Source: Pyronema omphalodes (Eukaryota > Ascomycota > Pezizomycetes > Pezizales > Pyronemataceae). From it: 64,000 nucleotides of DNA. A model generated the notes under the pieces. That model made no database searches. It was not told where the DNA came from and worked only from the letters and a program-made list of their open reading frames with translations. The stretch lies in the NCBI GenBank assembly GCA_024516155.1, contig JAJJXM010000047.1:62001-126000 (forward strand), given 5' to 3'. A program made the position numbers and the translations under genes. Every line of letters starts with the position of its first letter. The stretch's first letter is position 1. Below, piece after piece: positions 1 to 11,754 of this stretch.

Positions 1-2
1 TG

Positions 3-443
3 CCATTGGGTTTGGAGGTGTATTCGAGGATGCGGAATCCGAGGTATGCGAAAGCCATGATGATAGCGCAGGAGAGATTCAACACCATTAGCAGAAGTTC
101 CGGTGAGGCTGAGCTAGAGGCGAGTGAGATTGTGTGGGAGATCGAAAAGAAAGACGACGAGGAAGGGTACTGGGATTACGATGCGGATAAGTTTGCTGAA
201 AAGAATTTTGATGGGGTTATTGACTTGTTGACGCAGGAGCTACTGGGGAAACAGAAAGCTATGATGGAGGCGGCAGCGAAAGCTCAGGAGGAAGCGGAAC
301 GTAAGGCGGCGGAGAATGCAAAGAATGGTGCTACAGAGGATGGCGAAGACGAGGAGGGGGAGAAGAAAGACTCAGACATGGTAAAAACTGATGAGGATAA
401 GGCTGATGGTAGCCAACGGGAGGATGGAGGAATCATTTCTTAG
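3..443 (+). CDS. 3' end of an unidentified protein gene (5' end outside window)
   Basis: The reading frame is open from the first bases of the window and ends at TAG 441-443, so this is the C-terminal ~146 residues of a gene that starts upstream. The segment begins with a conserved-looking part (around YSRMRNPRYAKAMMIAQERF), then an acidic stretch with W-D-Y-D, then an Ala/Glu/Lys helix of coiled-coil type (around residues 80-105), and a strongly acidic Glu/Asp/Lys tail. The tail looks disordered and cytosolic or nuclear. I do not recognise the family. The true start codon cannot be judged because the first TTG/ATG codons here are simply internal. Confidence 0.6.
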   Translation, partial: PLGLEVYSRMRNPRYAKAMMIAQERFNTISRSSGEAELEASEIVWEIEKKDDEEGYWDYDADKFAEKNFDGVIDLLTQELLGKQKAMMEAAAKAQEEAERKAAENAKNGATEDGEDEEGEKKDSDMVKTDEDKADGSQREDGGIIS

Positions 444-883
444 AGTGGAGGAAGCACTGCACATGTTAGTAAACAGAATGATATCGCGCACTTAAAGCGA
501 AAGGAAACAATACGTGTAAGGCTTCGAGTGGTAAAATGGGGTAACAACACGGTAATTTAAGGCAAAATTGTAAATATTCCTACTTAGGCAGTGTGAATTA
601 ACATGTCGCCACGCTGCACCACCTATGACTCCATATTGTGTTCACATGTATCCACAGCATACCTGTATCGGTAATCGGAATTTGTAACTATTCCTTTTCA
701 TAATTCTTCATATACAAATTTTGGGTATCCCTTTCATAAAACATGAATCATAAAAAAAACTGATGGCGGGAAACCATGGGGCACCAGGCCCGCCGATTAG
801 AAATGTAACTGAAACCCTCCTATCGCCTTTGTATCTCCATCTCTCCACCTCTCGTTCCTCATATTCTTTCAATAAAACAAGCC
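444..883. other. convergent 3' intergenic spacer
   Basis: AT-rich spacer between the end of the partial gene and the end of the carboxylesterase gene, which converge. It should hold both 3' UTRs. No ORF, repeat or RNA gene is visible. Confidence 0.5.
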
Positions 884-2375
884 TTAAATCTTTGCCAACA
901 ATGACATAACCACTCCGTGAACCTTGTCCCATCCACCGGCCTCTTCAGCAATCTTCCACACGGCAGGGGCACGGGTCCGCTCATCGGTTTCGCTACCGAA
1001 GACCTTGACCTCCCTCGGTGACCACGGCGCATCTCCATTGACAAACCTCACAATTGCCTCCTGCATGTCTTTGCTAACCGCTTTGTCTTTCAACTCTGCA
1101 TAGTTTCCAAAGAGATGCGCCACATCGAGAAGATGGTTGCTCTGCCCTTTCCACACACAATCCCATTCGTTAAGCACATTGAAGTGGTAAAGGTAAGCCG
1201 GGATCTTCGACTCCATCGCCCTCGACACCGCCGGTACATAAAACACCCAATCACTAAAGATATTGCAAAGCTTCTGTCTAACCGTATCGGCATCATCCTC
1301 AACGCTCAGTGCATACAGCGCCAAAAACGATTCCGGTAATTGCTCAAAATGCTCCACAACAGTCTTTGCATCAACTGCTGTTGGCGGCAGTAGGATACCC
1401 CCATCGTCCTTTGAATCCCCAACCATAATTGCTTGTAGCGGCTTTCCGGTTCCTGAAGGAAGCGGCAAAGATGGGAGATACAACAAATTCATGGGAAGCT
1501 TTTTGTAGAGGTCTTGCGGCGACATGCTTTCGAGCTCCTGGATCGCGCTCTCAGGGTTGAGAGATAACGCCGCACACACTTTCTCGAAAGTATCCTGGTG
1601 TACCTCCGGCAAAACAGCGGGCCGAATTCCGGGGTCGCCGCTCATCATTACAGCTCGCTTGACGCCGGCTATACCAGCTTCTAGATGAAATCCTACTGAA
1701 GCACCTCCGGCGCTCTGGCCGAGGATCGTCATGTTCTCGTTGTCACCTCCGAAACCAGAGATGTTGTGGTAGATCCAATCTAGCGCATGCCTCTGGTCGT
1801 TGATTCCACGGTTTGGTGCTAGAGACGGGTGTTCAAGGAATCCAAAGATGTTTGTACGGTAGTTGATTGAGACGGCGATAATAGGGTTTGAGGTGGTAAT
1901 CGAGGAAGCGACAAGCGGCGTGAGCGAATACTGCGGCCACGAAGCGGCACCATGCATAAACGCACCACCTTCAATTATCGTCAGCTTCACCTTGCCTCAG
2001 CTGCCACTCGACAAGATTACCATGGATGAAAATTAGGACCGGTAACTTTTTCTCCGTGGGAATATTCTTAGGCGTGGTGATATTAAGAGTCAGCCCCTCA
2101 AGCCCGCTCCAATCCTGCTCGACTCCAGGTTCGGTCGGACACTCTCCGCCGATCAAGAACCACTCGACCGCACACGCTTTAGGATTCTGTAGTGGTTCAG
2201 GGCCGAATTTAGTGGCATCTTCCTTCGCAGGTGCCGTCGGAAATGTCGGTTCACTAGCCGCAAACCGCGACTGTAGTGAAGCGTACTTGATGCCTCTAAA
2301 GGACACTACATCATCTTTCAAAAGTCCAGTGAGCTTCCCAAGGCCAGCATGATTGAGAGTTGAAGTCGTCGGCAT
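884..2375 (-). CDS. type B carboxylesterase/lipase family protein, 2 exons, 479 aa
   Basis: An alpha/beta-hydrolase of the COesterase (type B) family, expected to hydrolyse carboxylic esters. Exons are 2375-2021 and 1968-884. The 52-nt intron (1969-2020) is GT-AG with a GCTGAC branch site, and removing it restores the oxyanion-loop motif HGGAF. The joined length is 1440 nt. The nucleophile motif GQSAGG places Ser at about residue 204. The acid is probably Asp ~307 (in GDSKDDGG, where family members usually have Glu), and His ~397 lies in QSNHLL. No signal peptide is seen, so an intracellular enzyme is likely. The usual EDCLxLN motif is altered to LEGLTLN, losing the Cys. At 479 aa it is slightly short for the family. 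Substrate unknown. It is transcribed divergently from the SDR gene at 2716. Confidence 0.88.
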
Positions 2376-2715
2376 TGTGTTGAATAGAATAGCGATGTGG
2401 GAAAAATGAGGGGATGAGAAGGATGGGATACATATCTATGCTTATTATCGACATGGTGCCCCACATCTCATCGCAGAGTCATCAACAGCCCCACAAGATA
2501 ACCACAACACCATACATACTTTTACCCCACATAAACGACGACCACATGCCGATCCGATTGCCGAACTCCGGAAGTGAGCTACGGACCTTCCGAACCAAAG
2601 AGGAACCCACACGGGTGTATAACTGCATACCTCTATCACCCTGAGGAAAATCGAATATATATGCAAACCGAATCTCCGAAGTTTAATATCAAACCGAACA
2701 CAATAATCAAAAGCC
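2376..2715. promoter_or_regulatory. shared divergent promoter region (carboxylesterase / SDR)
   Basis: The 340-bp spacer separates the start codons of two divergently transcribed enzyme genes, so both promoters must lie here or overlap it. I see no convincing TATA box or binding-site array; the assignment rests on geometry alone. Confidence 0.5.
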
Positions 2716-3725
2716 ATGGCATCCGTCACAATAAACACTGAAGAACTCTACCAACAGCTGCAAGGCAAAAACATCATCATCACCGGAGGTAGCACTGGGA
2801 TCGGCGAAGCAACCGTCAAGATTCTCCACGGTGCGTCTTTAATTCATCCAATCATCAATTAACCATCAATTCCCTACCAAGAGTCTGCTGCTGCGGAGTC
2901 CATACTCTACATAAGTATGTACTGATAATCCCTGGGGGCCTAGATAATGGCGCAACCATCACCCTAGCAGATGTAAACGACTCAGCGGGGATCGCGTTAA
3001 GTGCATCCCTCTCACGCGTCACCTATGTTCACTGCGATGTTTCCAACTGGGCCTCACTTTCCAGTGTCTTCAAGACCGCTTTACAAAATGGGCCCATCGA
3101 TATCGTCTTTTCCAATGCTGGCGTGACCGGAAAAGAGACACTACTGGAATCAGAATTCTCACCAGAAGGGGACCTTCTCCCACCCTCCTTCCCAGACTAT
3201 GATGTAAACCTTACTGCTTCTTTATATATCACCAAACTCTCATTACATTACTTTCGTCTTCAAAAGTATGGACGGTTAATATACACTGGATCAGCCGCAT
3301 CATATCTCGACACTCCGCCGCTGTGGGTTTACACCGCCGCGAAGCATGGTGTGTTGGGTTTAATGAGGTCACTGAGAAGCCAGGTGGGAGACTGGGGAGA
3401 CATCACGGTGAATATGATTGCGCCTTGGTTAACCATGACACCGATGGCCGCGACGTTGGGGCCGAAGTGGGGAGATAGACCAATCAATACCGCTGAGGGG
3501 GTGGCAAAGGCTCTTGTATTCGCGGCGATGGGGAGAGAATGGAGAGAAGGCGGCATAAATGGGGAACAGGAGAAAGGAGCGCCTGTGAATGGATGTGGAT
3601 TCTGGGTGGGAGGCGATAGGGTGATGGAGTTCGAGGAGGGGATTTGGAAGGGTAGGAAGTATTGGATGGGGGAGCAACTAGCGGAGGCTGTTCTTGATGG
3701 TCAGAAAGCACTGGGTGGATGGTAA
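2716..3725 (+). CDS. short-chain dehydrogenase/reductase (classical SDR), 2 exons, 298 aa
   Basis: NAD(P)-dependent oxidoreductase of the classical SDR family. Exon 1 is 2716-2830 and exon 2 is 2944-3725. The 113-nt intron 2831-2943 joins the frames at residue 39 (length 897 nt, phase consistent). The coenzyme motif TGGSTGIG is at residues 23-30, the adenine-side Asp is in ADVND, the NAG motif is at 96-98, and the catalytic Ser155, Tyr168 and Lys172 (YTAAK) have the canonical 13- and 4-residue spacing. It resembles the 15-hydroxyprostaglandin-dehydrogenase-like group of fungal SDRs in general shape; the substrate cannot be inferred. It faces a carboxylesterase across 340 bp, so the two could act on one ester/alcohol substrate, but that is inference. 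Confidence 0.88.
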
Positions 3726-4030
3726 AAAAAATTTATTCTGACGATATGAAGCTATGATACAAGAATAACTGGGTAAGTAAAGAAATGTAGCATATGTATC
3801 TTGAACATGACAAAAGAAATCAGACAAAAAAAGAGATAATATCGCCCATACAGCGATTTACATAGCTAATAGCAGCGTTGCTGCATTTTTATCATTTTTG
3901 AAGCTCAAGTTTCCGGGCCTTGCACCTACTAAATGATGACACGGAGTTTTTTTTATCTGGTTAGTACCTCCTTGGTTGCAGGAGGAGAGTCAGTGACCAA
4001 ATTCTAACAATTTTCCTTGGAATTCTTTTG
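3726..4030. other. convergent 3' intergenic spacer
   Basis: AT-rich spacer between the convergent SDR and RRM-like genes; it should hold their 3' UTRs. Nothing else is seen. Confidence 0.45.
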
Positions 4031-6612
4031 CTAAATGCTGTTTTCCTGGGAGTTGTTGTCTTTGATTCTTCTGACCTTGAGGGGCTTTCCCTTGAGGTTA
4101 TTGCTTTTAAGAGTATTTTTATCGAGTGTAGTCTCTTTCAGTTTCTTTTCGATCCGCTCCATCTTGACGGGCGCTCTCCCACGTGCTGGAGCCATGGTAT
4201 TATTTGCAATGCGATTAATTTCATCCATTCCCTGGCAACTATAGTTTATCTCATCAGTAATCTACTTCATATCACAGGATCAGGCGAAACACTCACGGAT
4301 CCTTAGCAAACCCAATTTTAACCTCCTTGAATGCCTCTAGGGAACCACAAATTTTACGGACTTCAATGGCAGCCTTAACGGAAGCAAAGGTAGCCGTAGC
4401 CTTGATAACATTTCCTCTAGTTTGCAAGCTAACGTCCAAGAAGTGAGTAGGCCACGATTCGCACATGACTTCCATCAGCTCCCAAATGTAATCGACGAAC
4501 GTTGGCTTCACTTGGGCATCAAGCTTCATGAGATCTATATAGGCAGAGACGAAGAAGTTGCTGGGACATGGACCGACAACTAGAATTCTGGATTCCTCTC
4601 CTTTGATTGTGGAAGGCGTGTCCATATTCTCGGATAAAGGTTGGTAGACAAGTGGAAGATATGCTGTAAAATCAGGCGAAACCGGGACAACAAGCATTCC
4701 ACGGCGAGCCAAGGCGGCCGCGGTCTCCTTATAAACGAACTTGATCAAAGCTTTACTGCCGCATTTCTCGTCAAATTCAAGTTCTTCAATGCGTCCGGTA
4801 TTTCCAAGCGCTCGGAATATATGAACGATGGACACCCCCGATGGAATATTTTCTAACAAGATAGTACGGCATTCGGGGTTCACTTTAAATTGTTCGTCAT
4901 CGGAAGGGTTAGAAGGCTCATCATATTCAGTGTCACTGAATGAAGCCTCATCGACCACCGAAGAATCCCGACTCGTATTCTGAGGTGATTGATTTGCTGT
5001 CTTCTGAGGCGATTTTTCAAATATCTCTCGAGGAGCACCCTGGTTAATGGTGCGTTGTTGATGACTGCTTGCATACTGATTCCATGCAGAGGACACCTGC
5101 GGATTAGGGCGTGGCTGATGTTCATATGCACGAGGGATATTCTTCGAATACCTGGAATTCATGTGACTGTGTTGCCCATAAGCTGGGTTATGTGAAGCGA
5201 AAGACCCGATGTGTGAGTGCGGTCCATGTTGAGTTCTCTGTTTCCGTTTATCGTCATCCGGCTTGGGATCTCCAGGATAACGTCCAGACATTCCGGTCAT
5301 TTTCTCAACCTTAGCCAGTCTTTCAAAGAAAATCTTTGAACGTTCTCTAGCAGGCAATGCCGAATCCTTGTAGCTCATCGGAACCATTTGGCGGATCCAG
5401 TATGCTGAGGGTGGCTCTTGCAATGGGATCATTCGAGAGGGATCGAGCCTCACCCACGGCCTTCGGCTTGGATCGTTTTCGTCTACTGGAATCGTAGCGA
5501 CACTGAGCTTTATTTCACGACTGGGGGAATGATCCAACATTTTGCTACGGGGATTGGTCGAATATTGCTTCGATCCCGTTGGCGTCATCTTAGTGGAAGA
5601 TTCTGGTGCTGTTACTCGGGGTTCTTGAACCTGTACATCCCGCATTTTGAGTGCTCCCAGATTATCCTTCATAGCTTTTGCTGAATTTTTATCTTGTTTA
5701 GCTGAAACTCTCTTCGCCTCAAAGGTGTCAATTCGAGGGATTGGGGATCTCCTATCAACAATGCCATTATTGCGCTGTTTGGATGGCGCTCCTGGGGTCT
5801 CCTTAACTTGGATTATCTTTGTAGGATCTGTAACAAGCCTGTTTACTCGCAGGTGAGATGGTGGTGGGGGTCTACCACTTGTTGAGGATTCTGTGTTGAT
5901 GACATCCTTCTTTGCAACTACGTTACGCAAATGAGGTAGTACTGAGCTTCGGTGAGGTTGAATGTCTCTTTCAAGAGGCCCAAAATCGGTTGAGTCTTGT
6001 GTGTCGAGTGCATCGTGAGGCATAGAAGTGTTACTGGAGTCCCTCTCGCCGAAGGGTTGATTGATGGCCTGCTGATGAGCGACAGGCAGAACTGTACCCT
6101 CGATTTCAGAATAGCTTCCAAACGCAGGTTCGACCAAGTGATGCTTATACTGAGAATCAGATTTCCTTAGTTGTTCTTTTTTCTTCTTTTCGGCTTGCAT
6201 CATTCTGACCTGTGCTGCCGAGTCGAATTCTGCGACGGCTGGCCGAATTTCATCAAGATGGCCAACTAGCTGTTCTTTGCATGACTGTTTGATTGGTATA
6301 TTAGCATTCCAAACACTGAATACAACCTTTTAAACTTACAAAAATACCATTTTCAGTCACAGGAGCAACTGTAACTTCTAGTGGGGGTCCGTCTTGATCT
6401 AGCGGTGGAGCACTAGCTTTGACTGTTTTAGTTGTACTTCCAGCAACGGTAGACATCTGTGAGCTGAGGTAGTCATGGTCTACCACCTTAGGTAATTTCC
6501 TTCCAGGAGGTGCTCCCTGTGCTGGATCGCCTGCTTCGGATGTGAAAGGATCGACGGGTTCCGCGAGATCATGTTGAGGAGGGATATGCTGTCCTTCGGG
6601 GGATTTCGACAT
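4031..6612 (-). CDS. RRM-like domain protein, 3 exons, 822 aa
   Basis: Three exons join in phase: 6612-6340, 6284-4297 and 4238-4031 (2469 nt). The introns are 55 and 58 nt, the second with a CTGAT branch site. Most of the protein is low-complexity and probably disordered (Ser, Pro, Gln, Lys). A segment around residues 563-630 looks like an RNA recognition motif: a TILLENIP strand resembling RNP2, then an LGNTGRIEEL loop, then a SKALIKFV strand resembling RNP1. The RNP1 aromatics are only partly present, so RNA binding is plausible but unproved. The C-terminus (last 70 residues) is Lys/Arg-rich and could be a nuclear signal or further RNA contact. Splice phase gives strong support for the gene; the function is an inference. 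Confidence 0.75.
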
Positions 6613-7004
6613 GGTTAAGATGAGCCTATGGCCTTGCTGAACCAGTCGGAAGAGTAAGAAGATATGAACCTCGGCGTGGTGAGGATAAAGATGGAGTGAT
6701 GATGGTTATTTGGAGCGATGGGGTCGAAACGAGCCAGCCCAGTGGGCTTGGCACATACTCGAGTATAGGCTACGGAGTACCTCGTTGGCGCGGTGTTGAT
6801 TGAAAATATTGTTTATCGACTTGGCAAAATATCGGGACGAATAGAATCGCTCGATATAAAACCGATATTTATCTGGTATCTAACCGTGCGTTGTTACAAT
6901 GTTGAGGTGATTATAAATGAGTATATTATGTAGATAACTAAGTAGAATACAGAATTAATGCGTATATTACGCAAAAACATAAACAAGTCTAATCGGCTGC
7001 ATCT
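6613..7004. other. intergenic spacer
   Basis: About 390 bp, increasingly AT-rich toward 7004. Contains the promoter of the RRM-like gene and the 3' side of the next minus-strand gene. No other feature seen. Confidence 0.4.
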
Positions 7005-8030
7005 TTAACTATCTAGAAGGCTTTTTTTGAGTCTTCCTGATCCCAGACTGCTAGTATGCACATCTGGTAAATCGGATGGCGTTTCCGATGATTTTTCGAG
7101 TTGTAAATTGAGTTGGCGAATTGGTAAGACAGTGACGAGTGAAACCCTTCGCCCCGAACTATCAGGTGGCACGGAATCTACACCATTCTCTATACAACCC
7201 GGCTCTAACTCACAAGAGTAATCGTATTGAGTTGAGAGACGATGTTGTTCCGGTAATTCATTCGATTGATCCAATAGATCATTAGGGATAGCCACTGGTA
7301 ACAATGGTTCGACCGTTAGAATCAATAACTCAGTAATAATAGGGGGCGGTTGGTACAAACATTTTCTAGTGCATGGAAGCTGGCATTCCTGGCAATTATT
7401 CTGACAGAGAGGGGATTGCGGTGCTGGCGATTGTTCGGCTGAATTGGAAGGTTCTAACTTCCGGCCGTGCGCCGGACTTTGAGGGCGTGATATGGTTGTA
7501 CCTTCGCGGCTATCTGGCCAGTCGGATTCCCGATGATCGCTTAAATTCCTGCTTTTTGTGCCGTTGCCGTCAACATTCTTCTCCCTACTCTCGAGATAGC
7601 TTACGAGATGTCCTTTCAAGGCCCCCTTCTGAGCACTATCTTCTTGCGCAAATCCGTGGCGCCCATTCCATATCTTTGTCTCGACCTTAGCTATTTCAAT
7701 TGGACACGAAGCCGCAAGACTTTCAGAAATCAATTCTTGGTATGAAGCCGATTTATTGAGTTTTTGCCAGTTACGCGCTACAGAAGCATTTCGTACACTT
7801 TTAGAGGCAGGGCGTGTTGTTGTTACTGGAGTTCCAAGGCGTCTTCCTGACCGTGTCATCATTTGGGATGTATCATTTGATGGTTTGAGTGGTGTATTTT
7901 CTTGTTTTGCTGCCTGATTTGCGGTAGGTTCATCCATATGGGATGTCTGATCGAGCTTCGCGGTTGGGCTCAATGATGAAGTTGAAGCAGACGGCCGTCG
8001 CGATCCTCGGGGAGCATGTGGCGTACTCAT
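7005..8030 (-). CDS. hypothetical protein, single exon, 341 aa
   Basis: Uninterrupted frame. I place the start at ATG 8030 (MSTPHAPRGS) instead of the more distal codons because the upstream codons look like 5' UTR. The N-terminal ~120 residues are Ser/Thr/Pro/Arg-rich and disordered. A middle stretch (SARNWQKL-like, Leu/Ala-rich) may be helical, and a cluster of six cysteines within about 20 residues (CQNNCQECQLPCTRKC) stands out near residue 225 and could bind metal. No family recognised. It is divergently transcribed from the gene starting at 8591, with a ~560-bp spacer. Confidence 0.6.
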   Translation of the reverse strand: MSTPHAPRGSRRPSASTSSLSPTAKLDQTSHMDEPTANQAAKQENTPLKPSNDTSQMMTRSGRRLGTPVTTTRPASKSVRNASVARNWQKLNKSASYQELISESLAASCPIEIAKVETKIWNGRHGFAQEDSAQKGALKGHLVSYLESREKNVDGNGTKSRNLSDHRESDWPDSREGTTISRPQSPAHGRKLEPSNSAEQSPAPQSPLCQNNCQECQLPCTRKCLYQPPPIITELLILTVEPLLPVAIPNDLLDQSNELPEQHRLSTQYDYSCELEPGCIENGVDSVPPDSSGRRVSLVTVLPIRQLNLQLEKSSETPSDLPDVHTSSLGSGRLKKSLLDS

Positions 8031-8590
8031 ATCGACGGCGACTGAAAGACGAAGTTGGTGGTGGAGATGTAGTTTGTCGGAACGTGAGATGGTGAGCGAA
8101 CATCTATCAACGTCGCAGAGATAATGCCGATACATTACAAACATGAGGGCTCATGTGAACTCCTCGGCCTTCTTTATGGACGACCTGGAACCAGCGATGC
8201 CTCAGTATTCTCGATATTGGGCAGCCTTCCAACGGCAATACCTCGGATCAGGGAACATCCCTATAATTGCTGCCCATTATCGCCTTAATTGCGCTGGCGA
8301 TACCTTCGTAACAAAGGCTCGGTTCTAGCAATATTGAAAGAGCAAGCCATCTACAGGCTGAGTTGCATACACAGGGGCACAAACAATTTGTATCATAGAA
8401 TCTCACGCATCCACGAACTAGAAGCACCTCGTTTATCCGTTAACATGCTACCACACAACATACGCGAAACACATAATCATTCACGGATAATAGCATCGAG
8501 CTTTATTTCTTTAATCCTACGTGGTTAACTAATCCTATATATCTCGATCTTGTCACATTCAGCTCCACTGCCACGGCGTCAACAAACAGA
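8031..8590. promoter_or_regulatory. divergent intergenic region
   Basis: Shared upstream region of two divergent genes. Short frames here have no coding character. No clear motif recognised. Confidence 0.4.
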
Positions 8591-10869
8591 ATGACCGGTA
8601 AAACGCCGGAATGCAGCCAACACATCAAAAATACTAGACTCCCCAAGCTTGCACCTCGAGATGGCAAAGGAATCACAAGCTTTGAAAACCCCTCTCAAAT
8701 GTCAAAGGATGCTGAAATCACACAGAGTGAACGAGGTATGGCGAGGCTCTACAAATGAACCCATGATTTTCTTCTAATTCGATACCCAGATATGGCAAGA
8801 GAAACCACAGAAACCACCATAGGACTTCCACGCTGTGAAGAGTCTCATTTCAAACCACCAGAAGATAGTTTCACAAAGATTACAAACGCACTCCTGCACC
8901 ATCAACAGAACCGTCCCGGTGCCACCACTACACCGGGCATGGCTATGCTACCTTCCAAATACCCTGGATGTCAGAATGATCAGGGCGTTCATGCAAGTTC
9001 CGATGCGCTTCAAACACCCGAACTGACTGTAAGTTTCTAAAAAAGATAATGCAAATAATCATGGTTAACCCCTTCAGATGAGACTATCAACACTATCTGG
9101 TTCGGGTGATCTACCGACTGTGTCCAAAACAACACCCAATCAAAACGGTATCCATAAAGAGGCAAAATACGCGGCTCCCACGGTCCCTATAGGTGGTACT
9201 TCTTTACATGATAGGCCATCATTCCTACAAGCAACATCTCCAGTGCAATCGCCGCCACCGCGTAGAGCGCGTTCGCATACTACATCCAAAGTAAGCCAAA
9301 AATATTGAAACCGGTAATCCGTGCTAACGATGTTAGAATCCTACTACGCAACGTAATAGCGAACCTAAACGCTTGGAAAACCTCATTGCCATGCATAACG
9401 AGATTACCCAGAGACAGAAACAACCAACTACTAATTCCTCGCAGCATATGTCCAAGCCACCTCGATATAGCTCCAAAGGTAGCTCGAATAATGGCCCAAT
9501 AGTCACGGGGCAGAATGTTCAGTCCGCTACTGCCAGGAATATCACTCCAAACGATACCGAGAGGCTAGCGAGCTATATTACCGGACAACCACAAAACATT
9601 TCAGCCACAGAGCGACCTATTCTGGCGAGACAGAGTCTTATGACTCCCAGGACAGTACATATCGACGATATGCCATGGACGAATCAAGAAAGCAACCCGT
9701 ACCATTTTGCAGTATCTTCGGCCAATGATAGCATTGCCGCTATACAGCAGCAAAAATTACAGAGAAACTCACAGAGACAGACGCAGCAGATTACCCCACC
9801 AGAACAGCAATATCTGGGAATGCAATACAGGATTCCTCAGAATACTAATACTGCGACTTTCCACAATGAAGACTCTATCGATCGGGATCAGCTATTGATG
9901 GCCACTGCAAGTGGAATATCCACCAGTAATATGGATCAGAACAACGCCATTACAAACAGATACCAGGTAGCATCAAACCAGGCTCACGTCAAATTAGGCC
10001 GCAGAAAGCGGCAACAGGTCGAGCCATTAACTTCAAAAAGACCAAAGCTAGAATCAACCTCTATTTCCACCTCACAAAACAACGTGAGAGAGGCATACCA
10101 ACCACATCAGCTGCCAGGTGCCACTTCTTCTACGCACATTGCAGTATCCGGAACGGCTCAACAACGAGACAGCATAAAATCTGCAAATAGGGCAAAGCTG
10201 GCTGAGCTTTATGATGAAAACTATATTCGGGAAAAAGAAGAGGAACTTCGACGCAGGCATTTGAACCAGGCTAAGTATCTTCCATCGCCTAGAAACAGCA
10301 ACGCGGAAATTCCTAGAGGCCGCAAATCCCCAACCACTCAGTCAGTATACTCTAAATCCTCCAAGAGTGCCGAAATTACACCCATTCAGTCCCCCCTCCA
10401 AAATCCCATGGGAGCAACCACAGGCTCCAACTCCCCCTTGCCTAGTTCTATCACGCAGAACTTACGTCGTAAGCTCCCAAATGCATTAATAGCGGTAATA
10501 TACTAAAACCTTTTCGCAGCCCTCACACCTGGAAACTTTACAAAATCCCCCCGTCTACCTTCGTTTCCCGCGGCAGTTCCTCTCCGCCAAGGTCCTGAAC
10601 ATACTCAAAATAAGCATTTAGAATACACCAACCGCATTCTACCGCCATTTACCGAGTTTTCCACTTACTTTCCTCAAGAAGGTCTTTGGGTGTCGAACAT
10701 GGCAGGACATGTGAGAAGAATCAAGCAATTGACTTTAGCAGATTGTCTTAAGGCTGCGGCAGCAAGACATAAGGCTGAGGGGACCTCAGTATCCCAGGTG
10801 CAGTTTCCAGTGGTTTTAAATGAGTTTATTCCAGAGTTTGAGGGAGCGCAGGAGGATGCGCAAAATTAA
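8591..10869 (+). CDS. hypothetical Gln/Asn-rich protein, 5 exons, 692 aa
   Basis: Exons 8591-8735, 8790-9028, 9078-9290, 9337-10468 and 10520-10869 join in phase (2079 nt). All four introns are 46-54 nt GT-AG; the third has a GCTAAC branch site and the fourth an ACTAA. The last exon is too short and frame-shifted to be seen as a continuation without splicing. The protein is rich in Gln, Asn, Ser and Pro. It has a basic nuclear-localisation-like cluster near residues 419-436 (GRRKRQQ...KRPK) and a charged helix with coiled-coil character near 480-510 (AELYDENYIREKEEELRRR). A nuclear scaffold or regulator is possible; no domain is recognised. Confidence 0.72.
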
Positions 10870-11754
10870 TTCATCGAGCGCGATACAGAAGACTGATTCA
10901 CAACCTACTAATACGACGAACGATTTCAACGTAAATAATTACTACGACATTTTGCAAAAGAGTAGGAATGCATTATGAATCATTAAGAGGAATCGGGCGT
11001 TTTTGGGCGATTTTGTTCTTCATGTCTTGTACATGAAGGTATTATATTTAGGTGCCATTTGAGCGCTATTGGGATGGGAGATACCACTTAATACCACATA
11101 CGAGAAAGCTTGTGTTACTAAAGCCTCTATGGCTTTTCAATTCTATTTTTAATTCAATAAAAATGTTGCTCCTACACTTTGAAACTGCCAGAATTTTATA
11201 TGTCCTGGCAGAATCGTATGCATGTGTAGAATGTGGAGGTCCACATATTGGCTAGAGATCCTTGGTACACCAAGTGGCTATCTCATAGAAAATCGTGACG
11301 CCACTTTGCGACTGAACCACAATGGACTGCCGCATACAGAATAACTTGCCAGCGCATTCTTTAAGATAAATAATGGTCAACTTTGAGGAAAAATGATAAT
11401 CTATCGCTAGTGAATTCCGTGGCCCTCCTGTTTATGCAACCCAACAGCTGCGACACTCATACTCGAGTGTGTTCCTTGATCCTTCTTCTGTTTTGCCATC
11501 AACCATTGGTTCTGATGTCTCGATATTTTATATATGCTTAATTGGTCGTTTTTATACAATAGGTACATAAGGTGATATCGCATGACGCACAGCCAACCAA
11601 ACCATAAGAAAGCAAAGTATAAATAATATACGAAATATAGCTATTGCTATAGATTTGAAGTCATAATGAAACTTTATTTCAAAAACATGTAAATTGAGTA
11701 GTAGTTACAGTAACTGATCATCTGAAGTAGCATGATGATATAAGTAAACCCAGA
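10870..11754. other. convergent intergenic region, no gene seen
   Basis: About 885 bp of AT-rich sequence between two convergent genes. Only short non-coding-looking frames occur. No repeat or RNA gene recognised. Confidence 0.4.

Noticed and set aside
1115..2352. Plus-strand frames opposite the carboxylesterase
   Set aside because: Antisense shadows of a well-supported two-exon enzyme gene.
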